Origin: Flavobacterium nitrogenifigens
GTDB taxonomy: Bacteria; Bacteroidota; Bacteroidia; Flavobacteriales; Flavobacteriaceae
DNA: 64,000 bases
Direction of reading: 5' to 3'
Assembly (NCBI RefSeq): GCF_003254565.1
Contig: NZ_QJRI01000180.1
Location: forward strand, 1-64,000
Part shown: positions 36,488 through 45,386 of the stretch, in pieces
Layout: every line of letters begins with the position of its first letter
Position numbering within the stretch: the stretch's first letter is position 1
Program-made: the position numbers and the translations under genes
The notes under the pieces: generated by a model
What the model was told of the DNA's origin: nothing
Databases searched by the model: none
The model's input: the letters and a program-made list of their open reading frames with translations, nothing else

Positions 36488-36873
36488 GTATAGTTAGTTA
36501 AGTTCTAAACCTGACAGGTTTTAAAAACCTGTCAGGTTTCCAAAAGAGTAATATTCCGTAGGAATATCTCATCGGTAGAAAAAAAAATGATATCGTTTTG
36601 CGTTGTGTCCTGTAGGGACACCTGTTGCGAGATACGATTTACCTCGTTTATCAAACTAAAGATACCATCGCAAGAGAAGTAAATGAATGGTTTAAGTTAG
36701 ATTAAGTATAGTTAGTTAAGTTCTAAACCTGACAGGTTTTAAAAACCTGTCAGGTTTCCAATAGGGGAATATTCCGTAGGAATATCTGATCGGTAGAAAA
36801 AAAATGGTATTGTTTTGCGTTGTGTCCTGTAGGGACACCTGTTGCGAGATACGATTTGCCTCGTTTATCAAAC
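36439..36873 (+). repeat. 218-bp tandem duplication of the aminotransferase 3' end and spacer
   Basis: Copy 1 (36439-36656) begins inside the aminotransferase gene at TAAAGATACC, covering its last 16 codons and stop. Copy 2 (36657-36873) repeats it with about half a dozen differences and one A lost from an A-run. Each copy carries the hairpins AACCTGACAGG...CCTGTCAGGTT, ATATTCCGTAGGAATAT and GTGTCCTGTAGGGACAC. The second coding fragment is an untranslated relic. Confidence 0.93.
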
Positions 36874-36970
36874 GTTCCTAAGGAACGTATAAACGTGTGT
36901 TGAAATTTGATTCTACCAAGCAAACATTCCTAGCGGAATGAATTGTTTTTTACCAAAATAAATATAAAGA
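36488..36970. other. Spacer holding duplicated three-hairpin repeat elements
   Basis: No gene other than the orphan 16-codon fragment in copy 2. Palindromes occur at 36551-36567, 36605-36621, their second copies about 218 bases on, ACGTTCCTAAGGAACGT at 36872-36888 and CATTCCTAGCGGAATG near 36925. This is the same family as 12-134. Confidence 0.7.
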
Positions 36971-37447
36971 ATGAGAACAATACCAAGAAGAATCGTAACA
37001 GGCTTACGAGACGGAAAATCAATTATAGAGCAAGATGAAATCGTTTCGAATGTATCGGAACATTTTCCTGGACTCATTATTTCAGATATCTGGTCGACAG
37101 ATTCAACACCCGCAAAATTTGAGGAAAAAGTTATTGAGAATACTGCTTTTCCGAATACACCAAAAAACGGAAGTTATTTTCGTTATGTTCAGATTCCGCC
37201 CGATAAAGATTTGGGTGTGATAGTCACAGAAGGAGAACCGCATCCTTTAATGCATCAGACCGACACTCTAGATTATATCATTATCATTTCTGGTGAAATT
37301 TACCTGATTGTAGACGAAGAAGAAACTTTGTTGAAAGCTGGAGATATTGTAATTCAACGTGGTACCAATCATGCGTGGAGTAATAGATCAGACTCGCCAT
37401 GCATTCAATTGGCTGTTTTACTGGATGCTGAGAAAACTGAAAAATAA
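36971..37447 (+). CDS. Cupin-domain protein
   Basis: The 158-residue single-domain protein has cupin motif 1 around HPLMHQTDTLDYIIIISGEIYL (residues about 92-113) and motif 2 around GDIVIQRGTNHAWSN (about 125-139). Histidines in both motifs could bind a metal. The N-terminal half (IPRRIVTGLRDGKSII...) is typical of a family of small cupins found with ketone or amino-acid degradation enzymes. It may be an isomerase, dioxygenase or binding protein; the substrate is unknown. It is monocistronic, ending at the terminator at 37485. Confidence 0.85.
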   Translation: MRTIPRRIVTGLRDGKSIIEQDEIVSNVSEHFPGLIISDIWSTDSTPAKFEEKVIENTAFPNTPKNGSYFRYVQIPPDKDLGVIVTEGEPHPLMHQTDTLDYIIIISGEIYLIVDEEETLLKAGDIVIQRGTNHAWSNRSDSPCIQLAVLLDAEKTEK

Positions 37448-37772
37448 AATTATAAGCCGATAACTACATTTTGATTTATTTCTAAAAATGCAATAATCCA
37501 GCTGATTGTTGCATTTTTTTTTGTTTAAAATTGGTCTTGAGGCACTTAAAAATTGTTTCAATTTATAAATTGGAACAATTTTAAGTGTTTGTACTATAAA
37601 GTGTTGAATAATAATTGTTTAAATTTATTGTCAGAATAATTATTGCAAAAAATAATTTCAGAGTTTACGCCGTGGCTTTTTTTTAAAGAAAGATTTCAAG
37701 TTTTACCGAAAGGTTGTTGAAGAATATTGATTACAGATTCCTAAAAATGAAAAATTAAATCAATATAATCGG
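37448..37772. other. Spacer between cupin and efflux operon
   Basis: It contains the terminator at 37485-37520; the remaining 250 bases are AT-rich. No gene, repeat or clear promoter box is visible, although the efflux operon promoter must lie here. Confidence 0.5.
37485..37520 (+). terminator. Factor-independent terminator after the cupin gene
   Basis: AAAATGCAATAATC pairs with GATTGTTGCATTTT (one mismatch) around CAGCT, followed by TTTTT. It lies 38 bases after the stop codon. Confidence 0.85.
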
Positions 37773-39116
37773 ATGTATTATTGGCAATTTAGAGTTTTAA
37801 ATTTAAAATATTTGACTTTTGTCTTATTGTACTGCTGTAATTTAAGTTTTGCGCAGCAAGATACCAGTAGTCTGGCATCTGCAAAAAAGATAAGACTTGA
37901 TGAGGCAATTTTATTAGGCATTAAAAATAACCGGCAATTGAAACTGGCAAATGCCGATTTGGCTATTGCCAACGAAAATGTCAGTCAGGCTAAAATTGCA
38001 AAAGCGCCAAGAATAAGTTTAAACGGCGGTTACAATTATATCGGAGATCCTAAACTTTACGAAGGATTTTATGCTAGAAATGTTACCGTAGATTATTACG
38101 ATCATCAGGCCTTTGCCAATATTATTTCTTCACTCCCAATTTACGCCGGAAATGCCATTAATACCAGAATCAATCAGCAGGAATTAATTAGTGAGATGCA
38201 GGAATCGGCTGTAAAAATGACCGAAGCCGACGTCAAAAATGCCATTACAGAACAATATTTTACACTTGAGAAATTATACCGTCAGATTGAGGTTACGAAA
38301 CAGAATATTATCAATACCGATATCCGAATAAATCAGTTAAAATCACGTGTGAAAAATGGTCAGAATCTTACGAGTGATCTTTTGAGAACCGAGTTGCAGC
38401 AGTCTAATTTTAAGGTTTCGGTTTTTAGAAGCACCAATACGATTCAGCTCATCAGTAATTATCTGGATATATTAATCGGATTTCCGACTAATACAATTCT
38501 GAAACCCGAAGTGGCAGAAAGTATGATTCCGACAGAAAATATGAATCTGCAGGAAAGTTTAGAAGAAGCATTTCTGAATAGGGAAGAGATGAAACGGGCA
38601 GATATAAGAATCAAGTTATCAGAATCTTCATTAAGTCTCACCAAAAGCGGATTTAAACCGAGCTTAAATGCAAACTTAATTTTGAATACCGAATATCCGG
38701 CGCAGTGGCCCAATTATGTTAATATCCTCAATTATTGGGCGGCAGGACTTTCTTTGAATTGGGATCTTTCGAGTTTTTATAACCTGAAACACCGCATAGG
38801 TAGCGATAAATTAGAAATCGATAAAAGCAATATAGCTCTAGAAGTGACCAAAGATCAGATTACTACCGAAGTTAAAAATGCGTACGTGAGATATGTAGAA
38901 AGCAAAGAAAATATTAAAACCTATAAAAAAGATGTAGAGCTGTCAATGAGCAATTATAAAATTGTAAAAAGCCGATATGATAACGATTTTGCTTTAATCA
39001 GCGAGATTGTAGATGCTGAGTTGCAATTAAACAATTCTAGAATTTCACTTGTAAACGCCAATTTAGATTTAATCATTCAATATTACTCACTTCAATATGC
39101 AATGGGCAAACTTTAA
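37773..39116 (+). CDS. TolC-family outer-membrane efflux protein
   Basis: The protein has 447 residues with a signal peptide ending near SFAQ (about residue 28). Two repeats of long amphipathic helices are seen: LDEAILLGIKNNRQLKLANADLAIANENV near residue 42, and the second around LQESLEEAFLNREEMKRADIRIKLSE near 265. NGGYNYIGDP and LNWDLSSFYN mark the barrel strands. It forms the outer-membrane channel of a tripartite pump. The EmrA-like gene starts 11 bases downstream and the EmrB-like gene 3 bases after that, giving a complete three-gene efflux operon. Confidence 0.93.
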   Translation: MYYWQFRVLNLKYLTFVLLYCCNLSFAQQDTSSLASAKKIRLDEAILLGIKNNRQLKLANADLAIANENVSQAKIAKAPRISLNGGYNYIGDPKLYEGFYARNVTVDYYDHQAFANIISSLPIYAGNAINTRINQQELISEMQESAVKMTEADVKNAITEQYFTLEKLYRQIEVTKQNIINTDIRINQLKSRVKNGQNLTSDLLRTELQQSNFKVSVFRSTNTIQLISNYLDILIGFPTNTILKPEVAESMIPTENMNLQESLEEAFLNREEMKRADIRIKLSESSLSLTKSGFKPSLNANLILNTEYPAQWPNYVNILNYWAAGLSLNWDLSSFYNLKHRIGSDKLEIDKSNIALEVTKDQITTEVKNAYVRYVESKENIKTYKKDVELSMSNYKIVKSRYDNDFALISEIVDAELQLNNSRISLVNANLDLIIQYYSLQYAMGKL

Positions 39117-39127
39117 AACTTCTTGTT

Positions 39128-40192
39128 ATGAGCGAAGCAGATACACAAAATGGAGCAGTTCAGAAAAATGAAAAAAAGAGAAACACAATTCTCACGGTAC
39201 TGTCTTTTGTTTTTTTAATTGCAGGAGGATTGTGGATTTTAAGTTTGTTCTTTGATTTCAGTTCCTATGAAACCACCAATAATGCGCAAGTTGAAGCTTA
39301 CATAAATAATATTGCGGCGCGTGCGACTGGCCATATTAAAGAAATAAAATTTGAATCCAACCAGCAGGTGAAAAAGGGAGATACATTGGTTGTTTTAGAT
39401 GACGAAGAATACATTATTAAAGTCAAACAGGCCGAAGCAGATTTGGCTATAGCCGAAGGAAATCTGCATTCGCTACAGCAAAATATAACGACTTCAGTTT
39501 CTAATCAGGCTTCGGGGAAAGAAAAGCTGGCTGGAGATTTGGCGAGTTTAGAAAAAGCACAAAAAGATTATCAGCGTTTCAAAAACATGTATGCCGATTC
39601 GGCTGTGACGCGAAATCAGTATGATCAGGTTATTTCTAAATTAAAATCGGAAGAAGCTTATGTTAAAGCAGGCAGAAAAGGTTTGGATGCAAGCAGTTCG
39701 ATTACCAAACAGAGTTCGATTAATTTGGAAGCTGCCACAGCAACCGTCGACAGAAAAAAAGCAGATCTTGACGCGGCAAAATTACAGTTGTCTTACACGG
39801 CTATAATGGCGCCAGCAGATGGTTTTGTTGGCGAAAGAAATTTGTCTATTGGAGAATTAGTCAATGCCAACCAAACCATTGCTACTATGGTTCTGACAGA
39901 AAAATTATGGATTTCGGCCAATTTCAAAGAAACTCAAATCGAGAAAATAAAACAAGGACAAGAAGTGACCATTACGATTGATGCTTTGGATGGAAAAGAA
40001 TTTAAAGGAAAAGTTGCTGGTTTTTCTCCTGCGACTGGAGCCAAATTCTCGATGGTTGAGCCTGATAATTCGACTGGAAATTTTGTTAAAATCACCCAGC
40101 GAATTCCAGTTAAAATTGAATTTGAAACTCCGACTAAAGAGCTTCAAGAAGTAAGACCAGGAATGAATGTAACTGTTGAAGTAAAAAAATAA
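39128..40192 (+). CDS. EmrA/HlyD-type periplasmic adaptor of an efflux pump
   Basis: The protein has 354 residues. It has one N-terminal membrane helix (about 21-42, ILTVLSFVFLIAGGLWILSL), then the barrel-sandwich half motif YETTNNAQVEAYINNIAARATGHI near 48. A long coiled-coil hairpin (about 95-210) follows, then the second lipoyl half SYTAIMAPADGFVGERNLSIGELV near 222 and a beta-barrel domain to the end. It bridges the inner-membrane MFS transporter to the TolC protein. It is the middle gene of the efflux operon. Confidence 0.93.
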   Translation: MSEADTQNGAVQKNEKKRNTILTVLSFVFLIAGGLWILSLFFDFSSYETTNNAQVEAYINNIAARATGHIKEIKFESNQQVKKGDTLVVLDDEEYIIKVKQAEADLAIAEGNLHSLQQNITTSVSNQASGKEKLAGDLASLEKAQKDYQRFKNMYADSAVTRNQYDQVISKLKSEEAYVKAGRKGLDASSSITKQSSINLEAATATVDRKKADLDAAKLQLSYTAIMAPADGFVGERNLSIGELVNANQTIATMVLTEKLWISANFKETQIEKIKQGQEVTITIDALDGKEFKGKVAGFSPATGAKFSMVEPDNSTGNFVKITQRIPVKIEFETPTKELQEVRPGMNVTVEVKK

Positions 40193-40195
40193 GAG

Positions 40196-41764
40196 ATGTT
40201 TGCAGGAAAAAAAAGGAGCCTTTTTACACTGACAGGATTGTATATCCTGACGATTCCTTTTTTTAATGGATTGAATGTTACGACTTACGATAATTCGCAA
40301 ATATTAGGACATTTTGGACCTTCTACAACTGCTTTTAGTTACGCGGTTTACATTCCCATTTTTGCAATGCTTGCTTTTTTGCCTCTAGGACTAAAACTGG
40401 GAAAACAGATTAAGGTTCGTACTATGATCTTATCCGTTTCATTTTTGTCTCTGCTTTTCAACACGGCTTCATTATTTGCGCCAACGATCGCTTGGTTTGT
40501 TTTATGCCGTTCTCTTTTGGCAATAGTTTCTATTATCGGAATATTTGCTTCGATGGTGCCTATTTTATTAAAGTACAATCCTGCTCTTAATATGGCTTTG
40601 ATGTACGGAATTTTTCAGTTTATACAAAAAGGGAGTCAGCATTTGTATCAATATTTAGGAGCACATTTTGTGAGTTTTCATAACTGGACGTTTGGAATTT
40701 ATTTCCTGAATGTCAATTTTTTAATTTGTATTGTTCTGGCTTGGTATTTTTATAAAGCTGATGTGGCGCCTCTAAAAACTAAATTTCAATTTGATTGGAG
40801 AGGTTGGATTATCCTGATTTTGTTTTTTACCATTATTCTCTTTTTATGTGCCGAAGGACAAACTAGAAATTGGTTCAGTGATCCTAAAATAACGCTGGCT
40901 TCTGCAGTTTTATTTATAGTGGCAGGAATCTATTTGCTTCATGTTCGCTTTACCGCAGAACCTTTAATTAATCCAGATGTTTACAAATTTAAGAATGTCA
41001 TTCCGGGGGCATTTTTGATGTTTTATATCGGATTAATAAATGGAACAGGAAGTGTCGTAACAGGATATATGACCAATATTTTAGGTTTTGATCCTGTTTT
41101 GGGAGCAGTAACACATCTTTCGCTTTTAATTGGATTATGCATCTCGATTCCGCTTTCGACTTATCTTTTATTCAAACGAATTTATCTGGCTACGATTTGG
41201 GTAATTGGTTTCGCTTGCTACGGAATGTATCATATTATACTTTTTTTCAGATTCTATCCAGGAATCGATGCATCTGATTTTTATTTGCCTTTAATTTTTA
41301 AAGGTTTAGGAATGGGGTTTCTGTTTCCAGTTTCGCTCTTATATATATCAGAAGGAATTCCTCCAAATTTGAGTACATCACGCATGATGACTGGAATTAT
41401 CGCTCAGGCTGTTTTTGCTTCTTTACTCGGAGGCGCTGTTTTAGGAACTTTTATTTCGAATATGAATGTACAGCATAAAACAGGTTTAAGTCAGCAGTTG
41501 AGTCCAATAAATAAACAAGCCGAACAGCAGCTGGAAAACTCAAAAAGGCAATTTTTATATATGGGATTATCAGATGCCGAAGCGCAGAAAAAAGCTGAAA
41601 AGAGCCTTTCTAATCAGACCTCTCAGACTTCTATGTTATTGGCCTATAAAGATATTTATCTCGTAATGTCGGCAGTTTGTTTTCTGCCCATTTTCATTAT
41701 TCTGCTTTTCAAACTTTGGCGCAGACCAATAGGAAGAGTAGAAGTAGAGCCGATACCGATTTGA
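40196..41764 (+). CDS. EmrB-like MFS drug transporter (DHA2 type)
   Basis: This 522-residue inner-membrane protein has about 14 hydrophobic helices, the layout of DHA2 (EmrB/QacA) transporters. It starts at the ATG 3 bases after the adaptor stop. Sequence motifs are divergent from classic EmrB: the loop 2-3 region reads LGLKLGKQIKVRTM instead of the usual motif A. Residues YMTNILGFDPVLGAVTH and GMGFLFPVSLLYISEGIPPN are conserved-looking helix ends. With the adaptor and TolC genes it forms an export system; the substrate is unknown. No regulator gene is adjacent. Confidence 0.87.
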   Translation: MFAGKKRSLFTLTGLYILTIPFFNGLNVTTYDNSQILGHFGPSTTAFSYAVYIPIFAMLAFLPLGLKLGKQIKVRTMILSVSFLSLLFNTASLFAPTIAWFVLCRSLLAIVSIIGIFASMVPILLKYNPALNMALMYGIFQFIQKGSQHLYQYLGAHFVSFHNWTFGIYFLNVNFLICIVLAWYFYKADVAPLKTKFQFDWRGWIILILFFTIILFLCAEGQTRNWFSDPKITLASAVLFIVAGIYLLHVRFTAEPLINPDVYKFKNVIPGAFLMFYIGLINGTGSVVTGYMTNILGFDPVLGAVTHLSLLIGLCISIPLSTYLLFKRIYLATIWVIGFACYGMYHIILFFRFYPGIDASDFYLPLIFKGLGMGFLFPVSLLYISEGIPPNLSTSRMMTGIIAQAVFASLLGGAVLGTFISNMNVQHKTGLSQQLSPINKQAEQQLENSKRQFLYMGLSDAEAQKKAEKSLSNQTSQTSMLLAYKDIYLVMSAVCFLPIFIILLFKLWRRPIGRVEVEPIPI

Positions 41765-41834
41765 GGGTGGAGATTAAAGAAGCAAGAAGCAAGAGTAAAG
41801 AATATAGAATATAGAACTTTTCCTGAGGTTTCGG

Positions 41835-41962
41835 GATTGGAATTTGGGATTTAGTTTTTGGAATTTGTTTTTAGGCTTCAAGATTGGAATTTGGGATTTA
41901 GTTTTTGGAATTTGTTTTTAGGCTTTAGGATTGGGATTTGGAATTTAATATTTGGAATTTAT
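41835..41962 (+). repeat. 47-bp tandem repeat upstream of the ion-channel gene
   Basis: Units start with GATTGGAATTTGGGATTTAG at 41835 and GATTGG at 41882 and 41929, giving two full copies and a partial third. GGAATTTGGAATTT-like words are common in spacers of this window (1500-1530, 56026-56290, 61280-61460). The repeat is in an open frame with the channel gene, but that is by chance. Confidence 0.75.
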
Positions 41963-41965
41963 ATT

Positions 41966-42661
41966 ATGATAGCACAAAAAGACCGTTTTTTATATCGTAT
42001 TTGGACTCAAGAGAAAGGACTCAGTGGTATGCTGATACTCTTGTTTATCATGCATTTTATTGTCATTCCGTTTTTTGGCAGTTATACGAGTTTTATGACA
42101 GCAGTTAATATATTTTGGATACTATTTCTTTTCGCTGGAATTATAGCTTTATCAAAACATAAAAAGCAAGCTTTTCTCATTTCTATAATTCCTTTTTTAT
42201 TTATTATTACACAATGGATTAATTATTTTGAACATAATATTTTTATCCTCTTTGCCGATCTAATTCTCTCGGTTGCCATTATGCTGCTTTTGATCACTTT
42301 GGTCCTAATAAAAGTTTTAGAGCCTGGTCCTGTAACTACTTATCGCATTGTGGGCTCAATTGTCGTGTATATGCTTTTGGTTCATTTTTGGTCTACGCTT
42401 TATTTATTTCTTTTTCAGCATATTGATGGTTCTTTTCAAATAACAGAATCAAAGTTTACAAGCAATAGCGATCTGGCTAGTTTTATGTATTTCAGTTATA
42501 TCTGTATCACATCAACAGGTTTTGGCGAAATAGCGCCTCTTCACCCTTTGGCTCGCTCTCTGGTTCAGATTGAGGTGCTTACAGGAGTTTTATATCCTAT
42601 AATCTTGATTGGAAGGCTGGTTTCAGATGCCAATTTTTCTATTAATAAGACTGGGAAGTAA
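41966..42661 (+). CDS. Small potassium-type ion channel (two-pore-helix, Ion_trans_2 family)
   Basis: I start at the ATG at 41966 (231 residues); the in-frame extension upstream encodes only the 47-bp tandem repeat. About five hydrophobic segments precede a single pore loop ITSTGFGEIAP whose filter TSTGFG (182-187) matches the potassium-selective T-x-G-[YF]-G signature, followed by a final helix GVLYPIILIGRLV. No cytoplasmic ligand-binding domain is present. It should form a tetrameric cation channel in the inner membrane. The gene stands alone between two repeat-rich spacers. Confidence 0.85.
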   Translation: MIAQKDRFLYRIWTQEKGLSGMLILLFIMHFIVIPFFGSYTSFMTAVNIFWILFLFAGIIALSKHKKQAFLISIIPFLFIITQWINYFEHNIFILFADLILSVAIMLLLITLVLIKVLEPGPVTTYRIVGSIVVYMLLVHFWSTLYLFLFQHIDGSFQITESKFTSNSDLASFMYFSYICITSTGFGEIAPLHPLARSLVQIEVLTGVLYPIILIGRLVSDANFSINKTGK

Positions 42662-42742
42662 AGAAGAATCAAGAGGCAAGAACCAAGATTAGAGTATAAA
42701 GAAGCAAGATTAGAGAAGCAAGAGTAAGGATTTAAAGAAATC

Positions 42743-42860
42743 ATTCACAATTCACAATTCACAATTCACAATTTACCATTAACAATTTACCATTAACAAT
42801 TTACCATTAACAATTTACCATTAACAATTTACCATTTACCATTAACAACTCACCATTAAA
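42743..42860 (+). repeat. Heptad tandem repeat array (ATTCACA / ATTTACC / ATTAACA)
   Basis: Four copies of ATTCACA (42743-42770) are followed by four copies of the 14-base unit ATTTACCATTAACA (42771-42826) and further heptads up to the start of the AI-2E gene at 42872. The period is strictly 7 bases. Similar words occur at 43966-44085 and 54145-54178. Confidence 0.9.
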
Positions 42861-42871
42861 AAACAATAACC

Positions 42872-43963
42872 ATGAAAACAATCAATTCGAATAAAAAGAA
42901 AGAACTTTTCGATACTATTTTGCAATTATTTTTCATTTTCCTGCTTGTGGGATTTTGCCTTAAATTACTGTTGCCTTTTTTTATGCCTATTCTTTGGGCG
43001 GTAATACTTTCTGTCGTTTTTTATCCGATATTTAATTCATTACAGAAAATATTAAAAGGAAGAAAAGCATTAGCATCGGTTGTTATTACTATATTGATTA
43101 TTGCCATTATGGTGCTGCCTTTAATTTATTTTTTGAAAGCGGCAACGGGAAATTTTTTAGAACTGAAAAATAGTTTTGAAGCAGGAACACTTAAAATTAG
43201 TCCGCCAGGTGCTTCTATAAAAGAATGGCCCATAATAGGTAAACCGCTCTATGAGTTTTTACTTTCAATGTCAACAGATTTAGAACAAGGCGTTGTTAAA
43301 TATCAAGATCAGATAAAAGAATTGTCTTCTAAAATTATGGCAAGTATTTTGAGTTCTGGTGCAGCATTTTTGCAATTTATACTTTCGGTTATTATTGCAG
43401 GAGTTTTATTGGTATCACCAGGAGGGAAAACTTTCTTTATGAAATTCCTGAAAAAAATTGCAGGAAATGAAGCTGAAGAAATTATGACGATTTCGGTTTC
43501 AACTATTTACCAAGTGGTTAAAGGAATTTTGGGAGTTGCTGTTATTCAGACCATTATTCAAGCTATCGGCTTATTTTGGGCTGATATTCCGTACGCAGGA
43601 ATATTGACTTTGATTTGTTTGATATTTTCTATTTTACAGATTGGACCAATTATAATTAATATCGGAGTGATCATTTATCTTTTCTCAACTGGAGATTCTG
43701 GTCACGCCGTTTTTTGGACGATATTTTTTATCATCAGCGGATTGTCTGACAATGTATTAAAACCTTTATTATTAGGAAAAGGAGCTCTTGTACCTATGCT
43801 TGTGATTTTTTTAGGTGTGATTGGCGGTTTCATCATGTCAGGTTTCATCGGGTTATTTGTTGGGCCTATTGTATTTTCAATAGGATATAAATTGTTTGTA
43901 GCATGGTTGGATGATAATGCGGAACCTGTTGCAGAACCAGAAGAAGATATTGAGAGGGTTTAA
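42872..43963 (+). CDS. AI-2E family transporter (PerM/YdiK type)
   Basis: This 363-residue membrane protein has the family layout. Two N-terminal helices (LVGFCLKLLLPFFMPILWAVILSVVFYPIF) are followed by a helix pair, a roughly 90-residue extracytoplasmic segment (about 95-165) with a helix-rich part, then four to five helices. Near the C-terminus DNVLKPLLLGKGALVPMLVIFLGVIGG is the characteristic conserved block. Members export small molecules or act as sodium/proton antiporters; the substrate cannot be predicted. The start immediately follows the heptad repeat array. Confidence 0.9.
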   Translation: MKTINSNKKKELFDTILQLFFIFLLVGFCLKLLLPFFMPILWAVILSVVFYPIFNSLQKILKGRKALASVVITILIIAIMVLPLIYFLKAATGNFLELKNSFEAGTLKISPPGASIKEWPIIGKPLYEFLLSMSTDLEQGVVKYQDQIKELSSKIMASILSSGAAFLQFILSVIIAGVLLVSPGGKTFFMKFLKKIAGNEAEEIMTISVSTIYQVVKGILGVAVIQTIIQAIGLFWADIPYAGILTLICLIFSILQIGPIIINIGVIIYLFSTGDSGHAVFWTIFFIISGLSDNVLKPLLLGKGALVPMLVIFLGVIGGFIMSGFIGLFVGPIVFSIGYKLFVAWLDDNAEPVAEPEEDIERV

Positions 43964-44119
43964 ATTGTAAATTATAAATTGTTAATTGTGTTATGCAAGT
44001 GGTTTTTTGCTTTTCACATCTTACATTTCACACCCTAAATTTTTACACTTGAATTAACAATTCACAATTTATAATTCACAATTAAAAGAAGTATTTTTGC
44101 AGGATTCTAATTCCAGCAA

Positions 44120-45340
44120 ATGAAACGTTCCGGTACAGCAGATCTTCCTTTACATTATGGGCATGTTCCATTATGGCTTGCTGAGCGAATGTCTAAACTT
44201 GGTCTTGCCATTGTAGAAACGATTGCAATGGAATTTTCGACTGCTGAGGTTATAAGTAAATTGAGCAATCCGTTTTGGTTTCAGAGTTTTGGTGCTGTTA
44301 TGGGAATGGATTGGCACTCGTCTGGAATTACAACTTCGGTGCTTGGAGCATTAAAAAAATCGGTTAATCCGCATTCGAAAGAACTTGGAATTTATATCTG
44401 CGGAGGCAAAGGAAAACATTCTATGGCAACGCCGCAGGAACTTTTATTTGTCGGAGAAAAAACAGGTCTTGATGGAATTAATCTAGCCAGCTGCAGCCGA
44501 CTTACTGCCAAAGTGGACAATACCGCCATTCAAGACGGATTTCAATTGTATCAGCATAATTTTATTGTCGATAATAAAGGGCAGTGGGCGGTTATCCAGC
44601 AGGGAATGAACCCGAATTCTAGAACTGCCAGAAGATATCATTGGCATTCGCAAGATTTAAAGTCTTTTATTAATGAACCTCACACTTTTATTTATGGCGA
44701 AAATCAAGGCGCAATTTTAAATCTTACGGCAAATGCTGCCACAAAATCTCGAGAAGGCATTTTAGAATTGGTAAAAGAATCTCCAGTTAAAATTATAAAA
44801 GAAATGCAGCATCTTTCTATGCCCGCGCATCACGATGTGAGAATGGAAGATGTGAACATGAAAAGACTGGGCGCCATGCTTTGGGCTACTCACGAAAACA
44901 AGCCCGAAGATTTTGAAGAATTATTGCTTTTAAAAGGAATGGGGCCAAGAGCTTTGCAGTCTTTGGCTTTGGTAAGCGAAATCATTTATGGAACACCAAC
45001 ACGTTTTGAAGATCCAGCCCGCTTTTCATTTGCTCATGGAGGAAAAGACGGACATCCGTTTCCTGTTCCCGTTAAAATCTACGATGAAACTATCAATACG
45101 CTGCAAAGAGCTATTAATCGTGCTAAAATTGGAAATAGCGATAAACTAAGTGCCATTCAGAAACTATCTGAGATTTCAAGGAAAGCAGAAGAAAGTTTTA
45201 CGCCAAATTCTAATTTTGATGCGCTTGTTCAAAGAGAAAGAGAGGAATCTTATAAATATGGAGGAAGAACTGTTTTTGGCGATGCAAAACCTCCTAAAAA
45301 GAAACCTGTAAACCCAAACAATCAGCTGGAATTATTTTAA
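44120..45340 (+). CDS. DUF763 protein
   Basis: The 406-residue cytoplasmic protein begins MKRSGTADLPLHYGHVPLWL, the strongly conserved start of DUF763. It continues with FGAVMGMDWHSSGITTSVLGALK, IYICGGKGKHSMATP, CSRLTAKVDN and GQWAVIQQGMNP. The region LLLKGMGPRALQSLALVSEIIYG (about 272-294) looks like a helix-hairpin-helix, suggesting nucleic acid contact. The family is scattered through archaea and bacteria and has no established function. The C-terminal tail is Lys/Pro-rich. It is monocistronic, or possibly followed by the MFS gene 46 bases on. Confidence 0.9.
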   Translation: MKRSGTADLPLHYGHVPLWLAERMSKLGLAIVETIAMEFSTAEVISKLSNPFWFQSFGAVMGMDWHSSGITTSVLGALKKSVNPHSKELGIYICGGKGKHSMATPQELLFVGEKTGLDGINLASCSRLTAKVDNTAIQDGFQLYQHNFIVDNKGQWAVIQQGMNPNSRTARRYHWHSQDLKSFINEPHTFIYGENQGAILNLTANAATKSREGILELVKESPVKIIKEMQHLSMPAHHDVRMEDVNMKRLGAMLWATHENKPEDFEELLLLKGMGPRALQSLALVSEIIYGTPTRFEDPARFSFAHGGKDGHPFPVPVKIYDETINTLQRAINRAKIGNSDKLSAIQKLSEISRKAEESFTPNSNFDALVQREREESYKYGGRTVFGDAKPPKKKPVNPNNQLELF

Positions 45341-45386
45341 AGAATCATAATTTTCTATCAGCCTTTAGTTATATAAAAATCCAATA

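Noticed and set aside
42743..42860. Possible CRISPR array
   Set aside because: The repeats are 7 bases long with no spacers of unique sequence and no cas genes nearby; it is a simple tandem array.
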